Below, one piece after another: positions 1 to 8,694 of a stretch of 32,653 nt of DNA (position 1 is its first letter; each line of letters begins with the position of its first letter). The notes under the pieces were generated by a model. That model was not told the DNA's origin, made no database searches, and was given only the letters and a program-made list of their open reading frames with translations. Where the stretch lies: positions 1-32,653 of the forward strand of contig NZ_JAKEUQ010000037.1 of the NCBI RefSeq assembly GCF_022397955.1, given 5' to 3'. The stretch is from Vibrio sp. Isolate32. GTDB lineage: Bacteria > Pseudomonadota > Gammaproteobacteria > Enterobacterales > Vibrionaceae. The translations under genes and the position numbers were made by a program.

Positions 1-1
1 A

Positions 2-223
2 GTGATGCCTTATCAAATCGGCTTTAAACAAGCTTCATTGTTCCTGGTTGGACAGCTTCAATTGTTACCAGCAGTTGCACCGGGACGAATCCCAGAAGTA
101 TTAAATTACATAATGGATATGTCGGAAAGCTTTGTTTTACCAGAGAGACGAGAACGAAGTTATCCAAGAGCAGTAAAAAAGAGGCCTTGTCGCTATGCGA
201 CAAGGCCTCCAAGAAGACGCTAA
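2..223 (+). CDS. IS4-family transposase, C-terminal part (cut by window start)
   Basis: The open frame runs in from the left edge and ends at TAA 221-223, so only about the last 73 residues are seen. The sequence PGRIPEVL followed by LPERRERSYPRAVKKRP and a Tyr-rich end matches my memory of the C-terminus of IS4 InsG-type transposases (PGRIPEL...RRERxxPRxVKxRPxxY). This segment lies after the catalytic DDE residues, so activity cannot be judged. A strong hairpin (181-209) lies inside the last codons. The right terminal inverted repeat of the element should lie between 224 and about 300, but I cannot define it. It faces the phosphohexomutase gene tail to tail. The GTG/ATG codons at 2-7 are most likely internal, not a real start. 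Confidence 0.72.
   Translation: MMPYQIGFKQASLFLVGQLQLLPAVAPGRIPEVLNYIMDMSESFVLPERRERSYPRAVKKRPCRYATRPPRRR
175..209 (-). terminator. Rho-independent terminator, minus strand
   Basis: A perfect 13-bp stem (181-193 with 197-209, loop TAT) is followed on the minus strand by a run of six T (175-180). It is placed to stop transcripts from the phosphohexomutase gene that ends at 302. It overlaps the last codons of the IS4-type transposase. Confidence 0.8.
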
Positions 224-268
224 ACGATGCTTAACTTACAAGCATTACGCTTAGAGCGTCCATTTTTT
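216..268 (+). terminator. Probable terminator after the transposase
   Basis: Nested inverted repeats follow the transposase stop codon: inner ATGCTT 227-232 with AAGCAT 240-245, outer GACGCT 216-221 with AGCGTC 255-260, then six T at 263-268. The arms between the two stems are unequal, so folding is less certain than for the hairpin at 181-209. A smaller alternative stem is ACGCT/AGCGT at 247-259. Confidence 0.45.
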
Positions 269-301
269 GTTTAACTGATGCAGTTTGAATTCGCTAATCT
301 G

Positions 302-2008
302 CTAAGAGTTCAGTTCTTTCTGGTGTTGGTCGATGAGTTTCTCCATGTATTCTTCACCTCGTTGACGAGTATCTTCATAGGTTTCTGTCCCCTCAAACTT
401 TGTCACGGTTTCGTAATAAACCTTAACCTTTGGCTCTGTTCCCGAAGGGCGGACGATAATGCGAGAAGCATCTTCGAGATGATAGATGAGTACGTCACTC
501 GCAGGGAGGTTTATCGCCTCTGTTGCACCACCTGTAATAAAGCGCAGTGAAGACTGAAGATCTTCAATCACAGATATCGCAATGCCATTGATTGTTTTTG
601 GTTGTGCTGCGCGAAGTTTAGAGCCAATTGAAGGTGAATCTGGGTCCAGTGCGATGCTGCGTTGTGCATTGGTATGAACACCATGTTCAAAGGAAATCTG
701 AGCCAGAAGATCCCACACCGTTCGACCTTGAGATTTTAGCTCTTCGACCAATTGTGCAAAAACAACAATGGCTGACAAACCATCTTTATCACGGACTTGA
801 GTACCAATTGTATAGCCTAGCGCCTCTTCATAGGCGAATAGGAATTCGTTCTGTTCATCTTCCAACTGCATGCCAATGTTAGCTAACCATTTAAACCCCG
901 TCAGAGTTTGGAAGTAGGTAGCACCGTGAGAGTTAGCGACTTTCTCAAGCAGGGTAGACGATACGATACTGTTACCGACCAATTGGTTCTTAGCGTGCGG
1001 CTTTGACAGTAAGTAATGAGCGAATAGTACGCCTACTTGGTCACCCGTTAACATTTTGTATGAGTCATTATTTGTTCTTACTGCAACCGCAAATCGGTCC
1101 GCATCAGGGTCATTAGCACAAGCAATATCTGCATCGACGCTTTTTGCTAGATTAACCACAAGATCCATTGCCCCTTTTTCTTCAGGGTTCGGGAAGTTCA
1201 CCGTTGGGAAGTGACCATCAGGTTCTCTTTGCTCTGCAACGCTGAATACCTTGTGGAAACCTGAGTCGTGCAGAAGATCTTCTGCCATTTGCGCGCCAAC
1301 ACCATGCATTGCTGTATAAGCGATGGTGGTATTAGTAGATTCGATATCGTTATTAACGAACGGGCTCTGGTTGATTGCGGCACGGTAGGTTTGATAGTAC
1401 CCCTCGGTGAGCCAAACTAACTTGCCTTGCGTTTCTGCATCACTGAGGCTCATCAAAGGGATCGGTTTAGTTGCTGCATTATCAATTTCGGTGGCAATAC
1501 CTGCATCATGAGGCGGTATAATTTGAGCCCCATTTTCCCAGTACACCTTGAAGCCATTATATTCAGGCGGGTTGTGGCTAGCAGTCACCACAACGGCTGC
1601 TGCTGCGTTGAAATGCTCAATGCCAAACGCAACGATAGGAGTCGCAGCCACATTCGATGTTAGGTAAACCTTTATACCCAAAGCCGTTAGCACAGAAGCG
1701 GTATCAATGGCGAATTGCTTCGAATCTAATCGGCCATCATAGCCCACGACGACGCCTCTCATGGTCGCGTTGGCTACATGTTCAATTAAATAGTGACCAA
1801 GCCCAGTTGCGGTTTCTTGAATGACTAATCGGTTCATTCTATTCGTACCACATCCTACTTTTCCTCGAAGGCCTGCGGTTCCAAACTCTAATCGCTGCGT
1901 AAAGCGATCTTCTAATTCGTCATGCATTCTCTCATCTATGAGGTGTTGTAGCTCTTCACGAGTTCTTGGGTCTGGATCTCTCGCTAACCAATTCATTGCA
2001 TCTTGCAT
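302..2008 (-). CDS. Phosphohexomutase (phosphoglucomutase/phosphomannomutase, PGM2-like)
   Basis: It interconverts hexose 1- and 6-phosphates in the cytoplasm through a phosphoserine intermediate. The 568-residue length fits the long PGM2-like branch of the alpha-D-phosphohexomutase superfamily. Visible motifs are the catalytic serine loop TASHNPPEYNG (about residue 144), the metal loop DPDADR (about 300), the sugar-specificity region FAYEEALGY and the C-terminal phosphate-binding RPSGTEPKVK. The best start is ATG at 2008 with AAAAGG ten bases upstream. GTG at 2014 is an in-frame alternative, but only four bases from that site. The substrate (glucose, mannose or pentose phosphate) cannot be read from sequence. 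A second, shorter mutase gene of the same superfamily sits at 15562-16986, so the two probably differ in role. Confidence 0.9.
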   Translation of the reverse strand: MQDAMNWLARDPDPRTREELQHLIDERMHDELEDRFTQRLEFGTAGLRGKVGCGTNRMNRLVIQETATGLGHYLIEHVANATMRGVVVGYDGRLDSKQFAIDTASVLTALGIKVYLTSNVAATPIVAFGIEHFNAAAAVVVTASHNPPEYNGFKVYWENGAQIIPPHDAGIATEIDNAATKPIPLMSLSDAETQGKLVWLTEGYYQTYRAAINQSPFVNNDIESTNTTIAYTAMHGVGAQMAEDLLHDSGFHKVFSVAEQREPDGHFPTVNFPNPEEKGAMDLVVNLAKSVDADIACANDPDADRFAVAVRTNNDSYKMLTGDQVGVLFAHYLLSKPHAKNQLVGNSIVSSTLLEKVANSHGATYFQTLTGFKWLANIGMQLEDEQNEFLFAYEEALGYTIGTQVRDKDGLSAIVVFAQLVEELKSQGRTVWDLLAQISFEHGVHTNAQRSIALDPDSPSIGSKLRAAQPKTINGIAISVIEDLQSSLRFITGGATEAINLPASDVLIYHLEDASRIIVRPSGTEPKVKVYYETVTKFEGTETYEDTRQRGEEYMEKLIDQHQKELNS

Positions 2009-2014
2009 AATCAC

Positions 2015-2478
2015 TAAACCTTTTAATGTCTGTATGACTTACTGTTGAGTTAAATTAAATGATATTGATTGGCGTTTCTATTAAGGCGGTCGTAAAACTC
2101 GATATAAAATAAATTCTAACGGCTAGAGGGCACGTAGATTAAGCCACTTCAAATAATTGACTGTTTAGTAAGTAAACTTACCTTGAATAATTGGATATCA
2201 CTAACTAGCCTTTTACATAAATATAACAAAGCTCAACAAATTCACCGTTTTTGAGTCTTTAATGGAAACCTCTAAAGCTTTTGAGCCGTATTAGTTCTTA
2301 AGTTGATATGAGGTCAGCAGTACGTTTACAGGCTATTTCCATGTCGTTTTAGATTGAGATTCAGGCTTTTCAGGTGTAGCCCGAATAACAATGAATGTTG
2401 TCCAGCTCTTAACGACATATAGATCGCAATGATATTTAGGTCGCATGTATCCAAATAGGAAGGACAAGGAGAGATCTT
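2015..2478. other. Intergenic region between divergent mutase and cox genes
   Basis: About 460 bases without a convincing gene. Both flanking genes start here, so promoters for each must lie inside, but I see no clear -35/-10 pair. A small inverted repeat GTAAG-TAAA-CTTAC lies at 2168-2181, within a repeat-like AT-rich stretch. A strong ribosome binding site AAGGAG (2466-2471) sits seven bases before the TTG start of coxB and decides that start. Confidence 0.6.
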
Positions 2479-3681
2479 TTGAAAAGATTACTGGGTAGGC
2501 TAGCGTGGCTTTTGAACAGTTTTTTTGCGTTGTTCGTTTCGCCTTGGGCGAATGCGAGCAGCGAATACAATATGACAAAAGGTGTGACAGAGATCAGTGG
2601 GCAAGTTTATGAACTCCATATGCTAATCTTCTACATTTGTTGTGCAATCGCTTTAGTTGTATTCGGTGTGATGTTTTATTCGATTCTGAGGCACAGAAAG
2701 TCCAAGGGCGCGGTGGCCGCTCATTTCCACGAAAGCACGAAAGTCGAAATTCTTTGGACTATCATCCCAATAATTATTCTCATTGCTATGGCGATACCCG
2801 CAACAAAAACCTTGATAGCGATGGAAGATACTTCTCAATCAGAACTCACCGTAAAAATCACCGGTTCACAATGGAAATGGCATTATAGCTATTTTGGCGA
2901 AGATGTTGAGTTTTTCAGTTTGCTGGCGACCAGCGACAAAGAAATTGAAGGTATTGAGTTAAAAGGGGCGCACTATTTGTTGGAGGTTGATAAACCACTT
3001 GTGCTGCCCATAGACCGGAAAGTACGGTTCTTAATGACCTCTGACGATGTGATTCACTCTTGGTGGGTGCCGGCTTTTGCTGTTAAGAAAGACACCATTC
3101 CGGGATTTATTAACGAAGCGTGGACCAAAATTGATGAACCAGGCGTTTACCGAGGACAGTGTGCAGAGCTCTGTGGTCGTGCTCACGGCTTCATGCCGAT
3201 AGTAGTGCATGCCATGGCAGAAGATGAGTTTGATGCATGGTTAGCAGAACAAAAAGAGCTAACGATTGCCGCACAACAAGCGGCTCAAGATGCATTAGAC
3301 GCGTCACTTTCGTTGGAGGAGTTGAACACCATAGGCGAGGAGGTATACAAAACTCGATGCGCGGTTTGTCACCAAGCTAACGGTGAAGGGATCCCTGGAG
3401 CGTTTCCTGCGATCAAAGGCAGCCCAGTTGCTCTTGGAGATGTGGATGTTCATATCGACACTATTGTTTATGGTCGAGGAGGCACGGCAATGCAAGCCTT
3501 CGATAATCAGTTAACAGAAAAAGAGATTGCAGCAGTCGTAACCTACCAACGAAATGCTTGGGGGAACGATACTGGCGATGTGGTTCAAGCTTCAGATGTT
3601 AATGCCTATAAGGTCAAACAATCGGGTGGAGCGGAAGGCTCTGCGGATGAAGCACAAAGTGATGCTAAGGAGCAGCTATGA
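2479..3681 (+). CDS. coxB: Cytochrome c oxidase subunit II with fused cytochrome c domain
   Basis: Subunit II receives electrons at the CuA centre and passes them to subunit I. The 400-residue protein has a signal-like N-terminus, two membrane segments (about 46-70 and 92-113) and a periplasmic cupredoxin domain. The CuA ligands are visible: H193, C228, E230, C232, H236 and M239. The C-terminal extension carries a heme c motif CAVCH (294-298) with a probable axial Met at 338, which makes this a caa3-type subunit II. The start is TTG, supported by AAGGAG seven bases upstream. The stop overlaps the start of coxA (ATGA), so the two are translationally coupled. It is the first gene of the oxidase operon. 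Confidence 0.95.
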   Translation: MKRLLGRLAWLLNSFFALFVSPWANASSEYNMTKGVTEISGQVYELHMLIFYICCAIALVVFGVMFYSILRHRKSKGAVAAHFHESTKVEILWTIIPIIILIAMAIPATKTLIAMEDTSQSELTVKITGSQWKWHYSYFGEDVEFFSLLATSDKEIEGIELKGAHYLLEVDKPLVLPIDRKVRFLMTSDDVIHSWWVPAFAVKKDTIPGFINEAWTKIDEPGVYRGQCAELCGRAHGFMPIVVHAMAEDEFDAWLAEQKELTIAAQQAAQDALDASLSLEELNTIGEEVYKTRCAVCHQANGEGIPGAFPAIKGSPVALGDVDVHIDTIVYGRGGTAMQAFDNQLTEKEIAAVVTYQRNAWGNDTGDVVQASDVNAYKVKQSGGAEGSADEAQSDAKEQL

Positions 3682-5339
3682 GTTCACCAATCGAAAAGCC
3701 GGTGAAATCGGCGCCTGCAGAAGGTCAGGCTCTAAGTCATACTTTAGACGGTACCTTAGACAGCCATGATTTACCTATGGATGATCACGATTCCCATGCT
3801 GCTCCAAAAGGGTGGGCGCGTTGGTTGTATTCAACCAATCATAAAGACATAGGTACGCTCTATCTGTGGTTCAGTTTCGCCATGTTCCTAACTGGCGGTG
3901 CGATGGCGATGGTGATCCGTGCGGAGCTATTCCAACCGGGTCTGCAGCTTGTTGAGCCTGATTTCTTTAACCAGATGACTACAGTCCATGGTTTGATAAT
4001 GGTATTTGGCGCGGTAATGCCTGCATTTACAGGGCTCGCCAACTGGATGATCCCTATGATGATCGGTGCGCCAGATATGGCGTTACCTCGAATGAACAAT
4101 CTCAGTTTCTGGATTCTACCTTTCGCCTTCCTAATCTTGATTGGATCTTTGTTTACTGAGGGAGGTGGCCCGAGTTTTGGTTGGACCTTCTACGCGCCGC
4201 TCTCGACAACTTATGGCCCAGACAGTACGGCTCTGTTCGTATTCTCTGTCCATATTATGGGGATCAGTTCGATCATGGGGGCAATCAATGTCATCGTGAC
4301 TATCGTGAACATGAGAGCTCCGGGTATGACTTGGTTCAAACTGCCTATGTTCGTATGGACATGGTTAATCACCGCTTTCTTGTTGATAGCCGTGATGCCT
4401 GTTCTCGCCGGGGCTGTGACTATGGTGCTGACCGATAAATATTTCGGGACAAGCTTTTTTGATGCTGCAGGAGGTGGTGACCCCGTCATGTTCCAACACA
4501 TATTCTGGTTCTTTGGGCACCCCGAAGTGTACATCATGATCCTACCGTCTTTCGGTATCGTTTCGGCTATCATCCCGGCGTTTAGTGGCAAGCGCTTGTT
4601 TGGTTACCACTCTATGGTGTACGCGACCTGCAGTATCGCGATTTTGTCTTTCCTAGTTTGGGCACACCACATGTTCACCACGGGGATGCCAGTCTTTGCG
4701 GAGCTTTTCTTTATGTATTGCACTATGCTGATCGCAGTCCCCACAGGGGTAAAAGTCTTTAATTGGGTCGCGACCATGTGGCGGGGCGCATTGACCTTCG
4801 AAACCCCAATGCTGTTCACCATTGCCTTTATTGTTCTGTTTACGATAGGCGGTTTATCTGGATTGATGCTGGCTATTGTTCCTGCAGATTTCCAATACCA
4901 CGACACCTATTTTGTAGTGGCTCACTTCCACTATGTTCTGGTGACTGGTGCCGTGTTCTCGATAATGGCCGCCGCCTATTATTGGTTGCCTAAGTGGACA
5001 GGACATATGTACGACCACAAGCTCAGTCTATGGCATTTTTGGACGTCAGTAATCTCAGTGAATGTTCTTTTCTTCCCTATGCACTTCCTAGGTTTAGCGG
5101 GGATGCCACGTCGTATTCCAGACTACGCTATCCAGTTCGCTGACGTTAACCAAGTGGTGTCGATAGGGGGCTTTGCCTTTGGCTTATCTCAACTCATCTT
5201 CTTGTGGTTGGTCATCAAGTGCATAAAAGGTGGTGAGCCAGCATCGAGTAAGCCATGGAAACGTGCTGAAGGATTAGAGTGGACTGTATCAAGCCCCGCT
5301 CCTCATCATACATTTACTCATCCGCCTAAGATCTATTAG
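3678..5339 (+). CDS. coxA: Cytochrome c oxidase subunit I
   Basis: Catalytic subunit of the aa3-type oxidase, reducing oxygen at the heme a3-CuB centre and pumping protons. The 553 residues carry about twelve membrane segments after a hydrophilic N-terminal tail of some 45 residues. Metal ligands are visible: H104 (TTVHGL), H281 with Y285 in HPEVY (the His-Tyr crosslink pair), the CuB pair H330-H331 and the heme ligands H416 and H418 (AHFHY). The GHPEVY form is typical of family A heme-copper oxidases. It overlaps coxB by four bases and is followed by cox11 after 11 bases. Confidence 0.97.
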   Translation: MSSPIEKPVKSAPAEGQALSHTLDGTLDSHDLPMDDHDSHAAPKGWARWLYSTNHKDIGTLYLWFSFAMFLTGGAMAMVIRAELFQPGLQLVEPDFFNQMTTVHGLIMVFGAVMPAFTGLANWMIPMMIGAPDMALPRMNNLSFWILPFAFLILIGSLFTEGGGPSFGWTFYAPLSTTYGPDSTALFVFSVHIMGISSIMGAINVIVTIVNMRAPGMTWFKLPMFVWTWLITAFLLIAVMPVLAGAVTMVLTDKYFGTSFFDAAGGGDPVMFQHIFWFFGHPEVYIMILPSFGIVSAIIPAFSGKRLFGYHSMVYATCSIAILSFLVWAHHMFTTGMPVFAELFFMYCTMLIAVPTGVKVFNWVATMWRGALTFETPMLFTIAFIVLFTIGGLSGLMLAIVPADFQYHDTYFVVAHFHYVLVTGAVFSIMAAAYYWLPKWTGHMYDHKLSLWHFWTSVISVNVLFFPMHFLGLAGMPRRIPDYAIQFADVNQVVSIGGFAFGLSQLIFLWLVIKCIKGGEPASSKPWKRAEGLEWTVSSPAPHHTFTHPPKIY

Positions 5340-5350
5340 AGATATGAACT

Positions 5351-5965
5351 ATGAGCGATAAGCAAAGCGATCCAAATCAAGACGAAAACCAACCAAAGCG
5401 GTCATCCAAAAAGTTGACGGGTTATTTGGTATTGAGTGTGGTGGCGATGTTTGGTTTCGGTTTCGCTTTGGTGCCGCTTTACGATGTGATGTGCGAGGCT
5501 TTGGGTATTAATGGCAAAACCAATACAGTGTCTGTGGTTCAGCCACGTGGAATGCAGCCAGATTACTCTCGCACTGTTCGGGTAGAATTCATGTCTCATA
5601 TCAAACCTGATATGCCTTGGACGTTTTCGCCTGTAGAGCGTGTATTAGAGGTTTATCCCGGTGAGGTGATTCAAACGAATTATATTGCCAAAAATTTATC
5701 AGAAAACTCTCTAGTGGGACAAGCTGTCCCTTCCGTATCTCCAGGGATAGGGGCGACTTACTTCAATAAGATGGAATGTTTCTGCTTTAACCAGCAGCCA
5801 TTAGATGGACATAAAAGTGCTGAAATGGGTTTGGTATTTTACATAGAGCCAGATATCCCAGAATCGATTCACACACTGACGCTCTCTTATACGCTGTTTA
5901 ACATTACGAGTGAGGTGGTCGGGGAATCAAGTAGTCCCGAGCCTAATGTAATCGCGAGTAATTAG
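5351..5965 (+). CDS. cox11: Cytochrome c oxidase assembly protein CtaG/Cox11 (CuB insertion)
   Basis: Copper chaperone that loads CuB of subunit I. It has 204 residues: a charged cytoplasmic N-terminus, one membrane helix (about 22-42) and a periplasmic immunoglobulin-like domain. The copper-binding motif CFCF is present (C143 and C145), as is the conserved Cys after the helix (C48, in PLYDVMCEALG). Length and motifs are ordinary for the family. It lies between coxA and coxC as in many proteobacterial cox operons. The ribosome binding site is weak, which suits coupling to coxA. Confidence 0.95.
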   Translation: MSDKQSDPNQDENQPKRSSKKLTGYLVLSVVAMFGFGFALVPLYDVMCEALGINGKTNTVSVVQPRGMQPDYSRTVRVEFMSHIKPDMPWTFSPVERVLEVYPGEVIQTNYIAKNLSENSLVGQAVPSVSPGIGATYFNKMECFCFNQQPLDGHKSAEMGLVFYIEPDIPESIHTLTLSYTLFNITSEVVGESSSPEPNVIASN

Positions 5966-6003
5966 GGAATTGCAGAACCAGAATCAACATAAGGAGTTGA
6001 GCG

Positions 6004-6888
6004 ATGAGTTCTAAAAAGGAAGTTTATTTCGTTCCACATCAAAGCCATTGGCCACTAGTCGGTGCCATTGCGCTGTTTCTTGTTGCCGTGGGAGCTGGGT
6101 TAACTGTGCAAAACATGGGCTCCGATGCCGCTGGTGGTGTGCTTGGTAAGGCTGTGTTGTTTGTTGGGTTTGCGGTGTTGCTGTACATGCTTGCGGGTTG
6201 GTTTAGCAATGTGATAACCGAATCCTTGAGCGGCCTCTATTCTGAGCAAATATCCCGCTCTTTCAGGCAGGGTATGAGTTGGTTCATCTTTTCTGAAATC
6301 ATGTTTTTCGGTGCTTTCTTTGGCGCGCTGTTCTACGCTCGTATGATTTCTGTCCCATGGATTGGCGGGGCGGGCAACAATGAAATGACTCATGAAGTAT
6401 TGTGGCCAATGTTCCAATCAATTTGGCCGCTGACTACGACACCGGATGGTGTAACAACACAAGCTATGCCGTGGCAAGGTATCCCTCTTAAGAACACCAT
6501 CATCTTATTACTTTCGTCCATCACGCTGCATATGGCCCATCTAAGCCTCGAACAAAACAAGCGCATGGCGTTAATCGTCTGGTTAGAGATCACCATCGTT
6601 CTGGCTGGATTCTTCCTATTCTTCCAAGTCGAAGAGTATATCCATGCTTACGAAGATATGGGGTTGACCCTTCAATCGGGAATCTATGGCAACACCTTCT
6701 TCTTACTGACGGGGTTCCATGGTTTACATGTCTGCTTAGGGACGATCTTTTTAATCGTCCTGTTAGCTAGGGTTGCCAAAGATCACTTTACACCCAAAGA
6801 CCATTTTGCATTCCAAGCAGGCAGTTGGTATTGGCACTTTGTTGACGTGGTTTGGTTAGGATTATTCGTGTTTGTATACGTGCTATAG
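6004..6888 (+). CDS. coxC: Cytochrome c oxidase subunit III
   Basis: Non-catalytic membrane subunit that stabilises subunit I. The 294-residue length and pattern of about seven membrane helices fit the bacterial family. Conserved stretches include SEIMFFGAFFGALFYAR in the third helix, the region LLLSSITLHMAH, and the C-terminal GSWYWHFVDVVWLGLFVFVY. A good ribosome binding site AAGGAG lies seven bases before the ATG. It closes the first block of the operon. The next gene on this strand, surf1, starts after an opposite-strand gene. Confidence 0.96.
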   Translation: MSSKKEVYFVPHQSHWPLVGAIALFLVAVGAGLTVQNMGSDAAGGVLGKAVLFVGFAVLLYMLAGWFSNVITESLSGLYSEQISRSFRQGMSWFIFSEIMFFGAFFGALFYARMISVPWIGGAGNNEMTHEVLWPMFQSIWPLTTTPDGVTTQAMPWQGIPLKNTIILLLSSITLHMAHLSLEQNKRMALIVWLEITIVLAGFFLFFQVEEYIHAYEDMGLTLQSGIYGNTFFLLTGFHGLHVCLGTIFLIVLLARVAKDHFTPKDHFAFQAGSWYWHFVDVVWLGLFVFVYVL

Positions 6889-6910
6889 CGAAGCAACAGA
6901 GCTAAAGGGC

Positions 6911-7141
6911 TTAATAAGGACGAGGGTTGGGAGCTATCACCCCTGACCCTAAAGCAAGCAATAACAGTAGCACAACAATGGCTGACCACATGACTCGACG
7001 CCCCAAGAAATGACTCAGCTTTTTGCCATTGTGTTTACTCGAAGCGATTTGGATAAGCCCTTTCATTAAGTTGAATGCGATGAAAAACAGCAGGACAACT
7101 AACACAACTTTGAATAACAGGATAAAGGTAGGTGACGCCAT
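6911..7141 (-). CDS. DUF2909 small twin-helix membrane protein
   Basis: A 76-residue protein with two hydrophobic helices (about 6-26 and 51-70) joined by a basic loop containing GKKLSHFLGRR. This matches the DUF2909 or twin transmembrane protein family, which is often found inside cox clusters on the opposite strand, as here between coxC and surf1. GGAG lies eight bases before the ATG. Its start is one base away from the proposed start of surf1, so each gene's leader lies in or against the other. The function is unknown; a role in oxidase assembly is only suggested by neighbourhood. Confidence 0.85.
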   Translation of the reverse strand: MASPTFILLFKVVLVVLLFFIAFNLMKGLIQIASSKHNGKKLSHFLGRRVMWSAIVVLLLLLALGSGVIAPNPRPY

Positions 7142-7142
7142 A

Positions 7143-7952
7143 GTGATAACTCCAAACCGTTTGAATCATGGTGAACGAACGTTCCGCAGTAAAGGTTTTT
7201 GGTTTGCGGTTGCTTTAACTTTGGTGTCAGTCGGCACGTTAATCAAGTTGGGTTTATGGCAGTTAGACAGAGGTAACGAGAAACTACGGTATGAGCAGCA
7301 GCTATCGCAGAGAGCAGTGCAACCTTCTAAACCACTAGATACAGTGCTCAATGAATGGGGAGAGGCACATGTTGGAACTCAGCAGCCGGTGCCCCCTTCG
7401 ACCTTAAATGGCTTGAAAGCTGATGTCGAATTAGTGGAGCCGAGTGGCTTAATTCTCTTGCTGGATAATCAAGTCAATCAAGGAATCGTTGGATACGTGA
7501 TTTACATGCTGGGCGAGGTTCAAACTCAAGATGTAAGAAAACAGCTTTTGATCGATCTTGGGTTCGTTGCAGCAAGTAATGACAGAAGAGAGCTACCAGA
7601 AATAGAAAAGATAACGCTACCAATCGAGGTGTCTGGGCGTTTGTACACTCGTTCGGTGAATCCGTTAAGTCAGCAACTTGGTTTAGAAAACACGACGCCT
7701 AAAAGGATTCAAAACATCAACATAGAAGCGCTATCACAATACATGGGGCAAGAGGTGTTGCCGTTCATCTTCCAACCTCAGAGCTTAGATTCATGGCCTT
7801 ATGAAATGTTGTGGCGCCCGACGGCGATGAAGTCTGAGAAGCACTTTGGTTACTCTTTTCAATGGTTCGTGATGGCTGCGGTATTGCTTTCACTGATGTT
7901 GTTGATTGGATTCAGATATTTGAAGAAGTATAGTCATATGAATAAGAAGTAA
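7143..7952 (+). CDS. surf1: SURF1-family cytochrome oxidase assembly protein
   Basis: SURF1 proteins help insert heme a into subunit I. The 269 residues form the usual layout: an N-terminal helix (about 18-36, ending LGLWQLDRGNEK), a periplasmic domain and a C-terminal helix (about 243-260). The GLWQLDR motif and the late W-R-P-T stretch fit the family. I chose GTG at 7143, with GGTAGG ten bases upstream, because it gives a normal N-terminus. Longer in-frame starts at 7080 and 7023 would add residues read from the antisense of the DUF2909 gene. No in-frame ATG follows before the first helix. Confidence 0.85.
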   Translation: MITPNRLNHGERTFRSKGFWFAVALTLVSVGTLIKLGLWQLDRGNEKLRYEQQLSQRAVQPSKPLDTVLNEWGEAHVGTQQPVPPSTLNGLKADVELVEPSGLILLLDNQVNQGIVGYVIYMLGEVQTQDVRKQLLIDLGFVAASNDRRELPEIEKITLPIEVSGRLYTRSVNPLSQQLGLENTTPKRIQNINIEALSQYMGQEVLPFIFQPQSLDSWPYEMLWRPTAMKSEKHFGYSFQWFVMAAVLLSLMLLIGFRYLKKYSHMNKK

Positions 7953-8011
7953 ATGCTTGAAACGACACAAACACGGTTAGTGGCCGGCAGCGACTAATAC
8001 AGGGAATCAAA

Positions 8012-8620
8012 ATGGATAAGCCTCAAACACAAACTAAAAAGGAAAGTACCGATGCTAATCTTGCTGCGTTTAAACAGCGCCGCTCACGTGGTCGACTTGT
8101 ACTCATCGGATTGATTTTGGTCTTCGCCTTACCTGCAATTATCGCTAAAACTGTATTAGAGCAAAATTGGTACACATCTGGTGTGACAAATACGGGGGAG
8201 TTAGTTGAGCCAAGAGTGACTCTACAAGATTTTGGGCTGACGGCTCCGGTGGAAGGAGAAGGATGGTTGGTGGGTTACATTGCGCCAACGGACTGCGATA
8301 GCTTATGTGAACAACAACTCCACTACTTGAATCAAAGCTATTTAGCGCTGGGTAAGAATAAAGAACGAGTGACAGCTGTGGTGTTTGTCTCTGAAGGGGA
8401 TGCATTACGAGGAGCATTTAACAAACCTGATTTGTCATTTCTGTCTGGTGGGGAGCAGTTGAGCACCAAGTTCGCACCAGCTTCGATTGTTATCATTGAT
8501 CCCCTTGGGCAACTCGTTATGGAATATAAAAGTGTCTCAGAACCGTCGCAGTTAGTCGGGCAGTCTAAAGGCATGATTCATGACCTCAGAAAGCTTCTTA
8601 AACTGTCGCGTGTTGGGTAG
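8012..8620 (+). CDS. Sco/thioredoxin-like membrane protein of the cox cluster
   Basis: A 202-residue protein with one N-terminal helix (about 28-46) and a periplasmic thioredoxin-like domain. It holds a CxxxC pair (C95 and C99, in TDCDSLC) where Sco proteins keep their copper-binding cysteines, and the later strand IVIIDPLGQLV resembles the Sco LIDPxG strand. The histidine that Sco proteins place just before that strand is not visible (KFAPAS instead), so classic Sco copper binding is doubtful. GGGA lies six bases before the ATG. Its place between surf1 and ctaA suggests a redox role in oxidase assembly (inference). Confidence 0.75.
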   Translation: MDKPQTQTKKESTDANLAAFKQRRSRGRLVLIGLILVFALPAIIAKTVLEQNWYTSGVTNTGELVEPRVTLQDFGLTAPVEGEGWLVGYIAPTDCDSLCEQQLHYLNQSYLALGKNKERVTAVVFVSEGDALRGAFNKPDLSFLSGGEQLSTKFAPASIVIIDPLGQLVMEYKSVSEPSQLVGQSKGMIHDLRKLLKLSRVG

Positions 8621-8694
8621 CTGATAAGTGATTCGGTTTGACCGCGGTGGCTGAACTCTAGTAGCGAAAGGGAATAAGTATAGGGAGATAAACG

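Noticed and set aside
216..260. Possible integron attC-like site after the IS4 gene
   Set aside because: The nested inverted repeats lack the GTTRRRY/RYYYAAC core ends and no integrase or cassette array is near; a terminator explains it better.
278..550. 90-codon plus-strand open frame opposite the mutase gene
   Set aside because: It lies entirely on the antisense of conserved mutase codons and encodes nothing recognisable.
2168..2181. Small palindrome GTAAG-TAAA-CTTAC as a named operator
   Set aside because: Too short and not matching a regulator site I can name with confidence.
4211..4591. 126-codon minus-strand open frame within coxA
   Set aside because: It is the antisense shadow of the highly conserved subunit I gene, with no ribosome binding site or recognisable protein.
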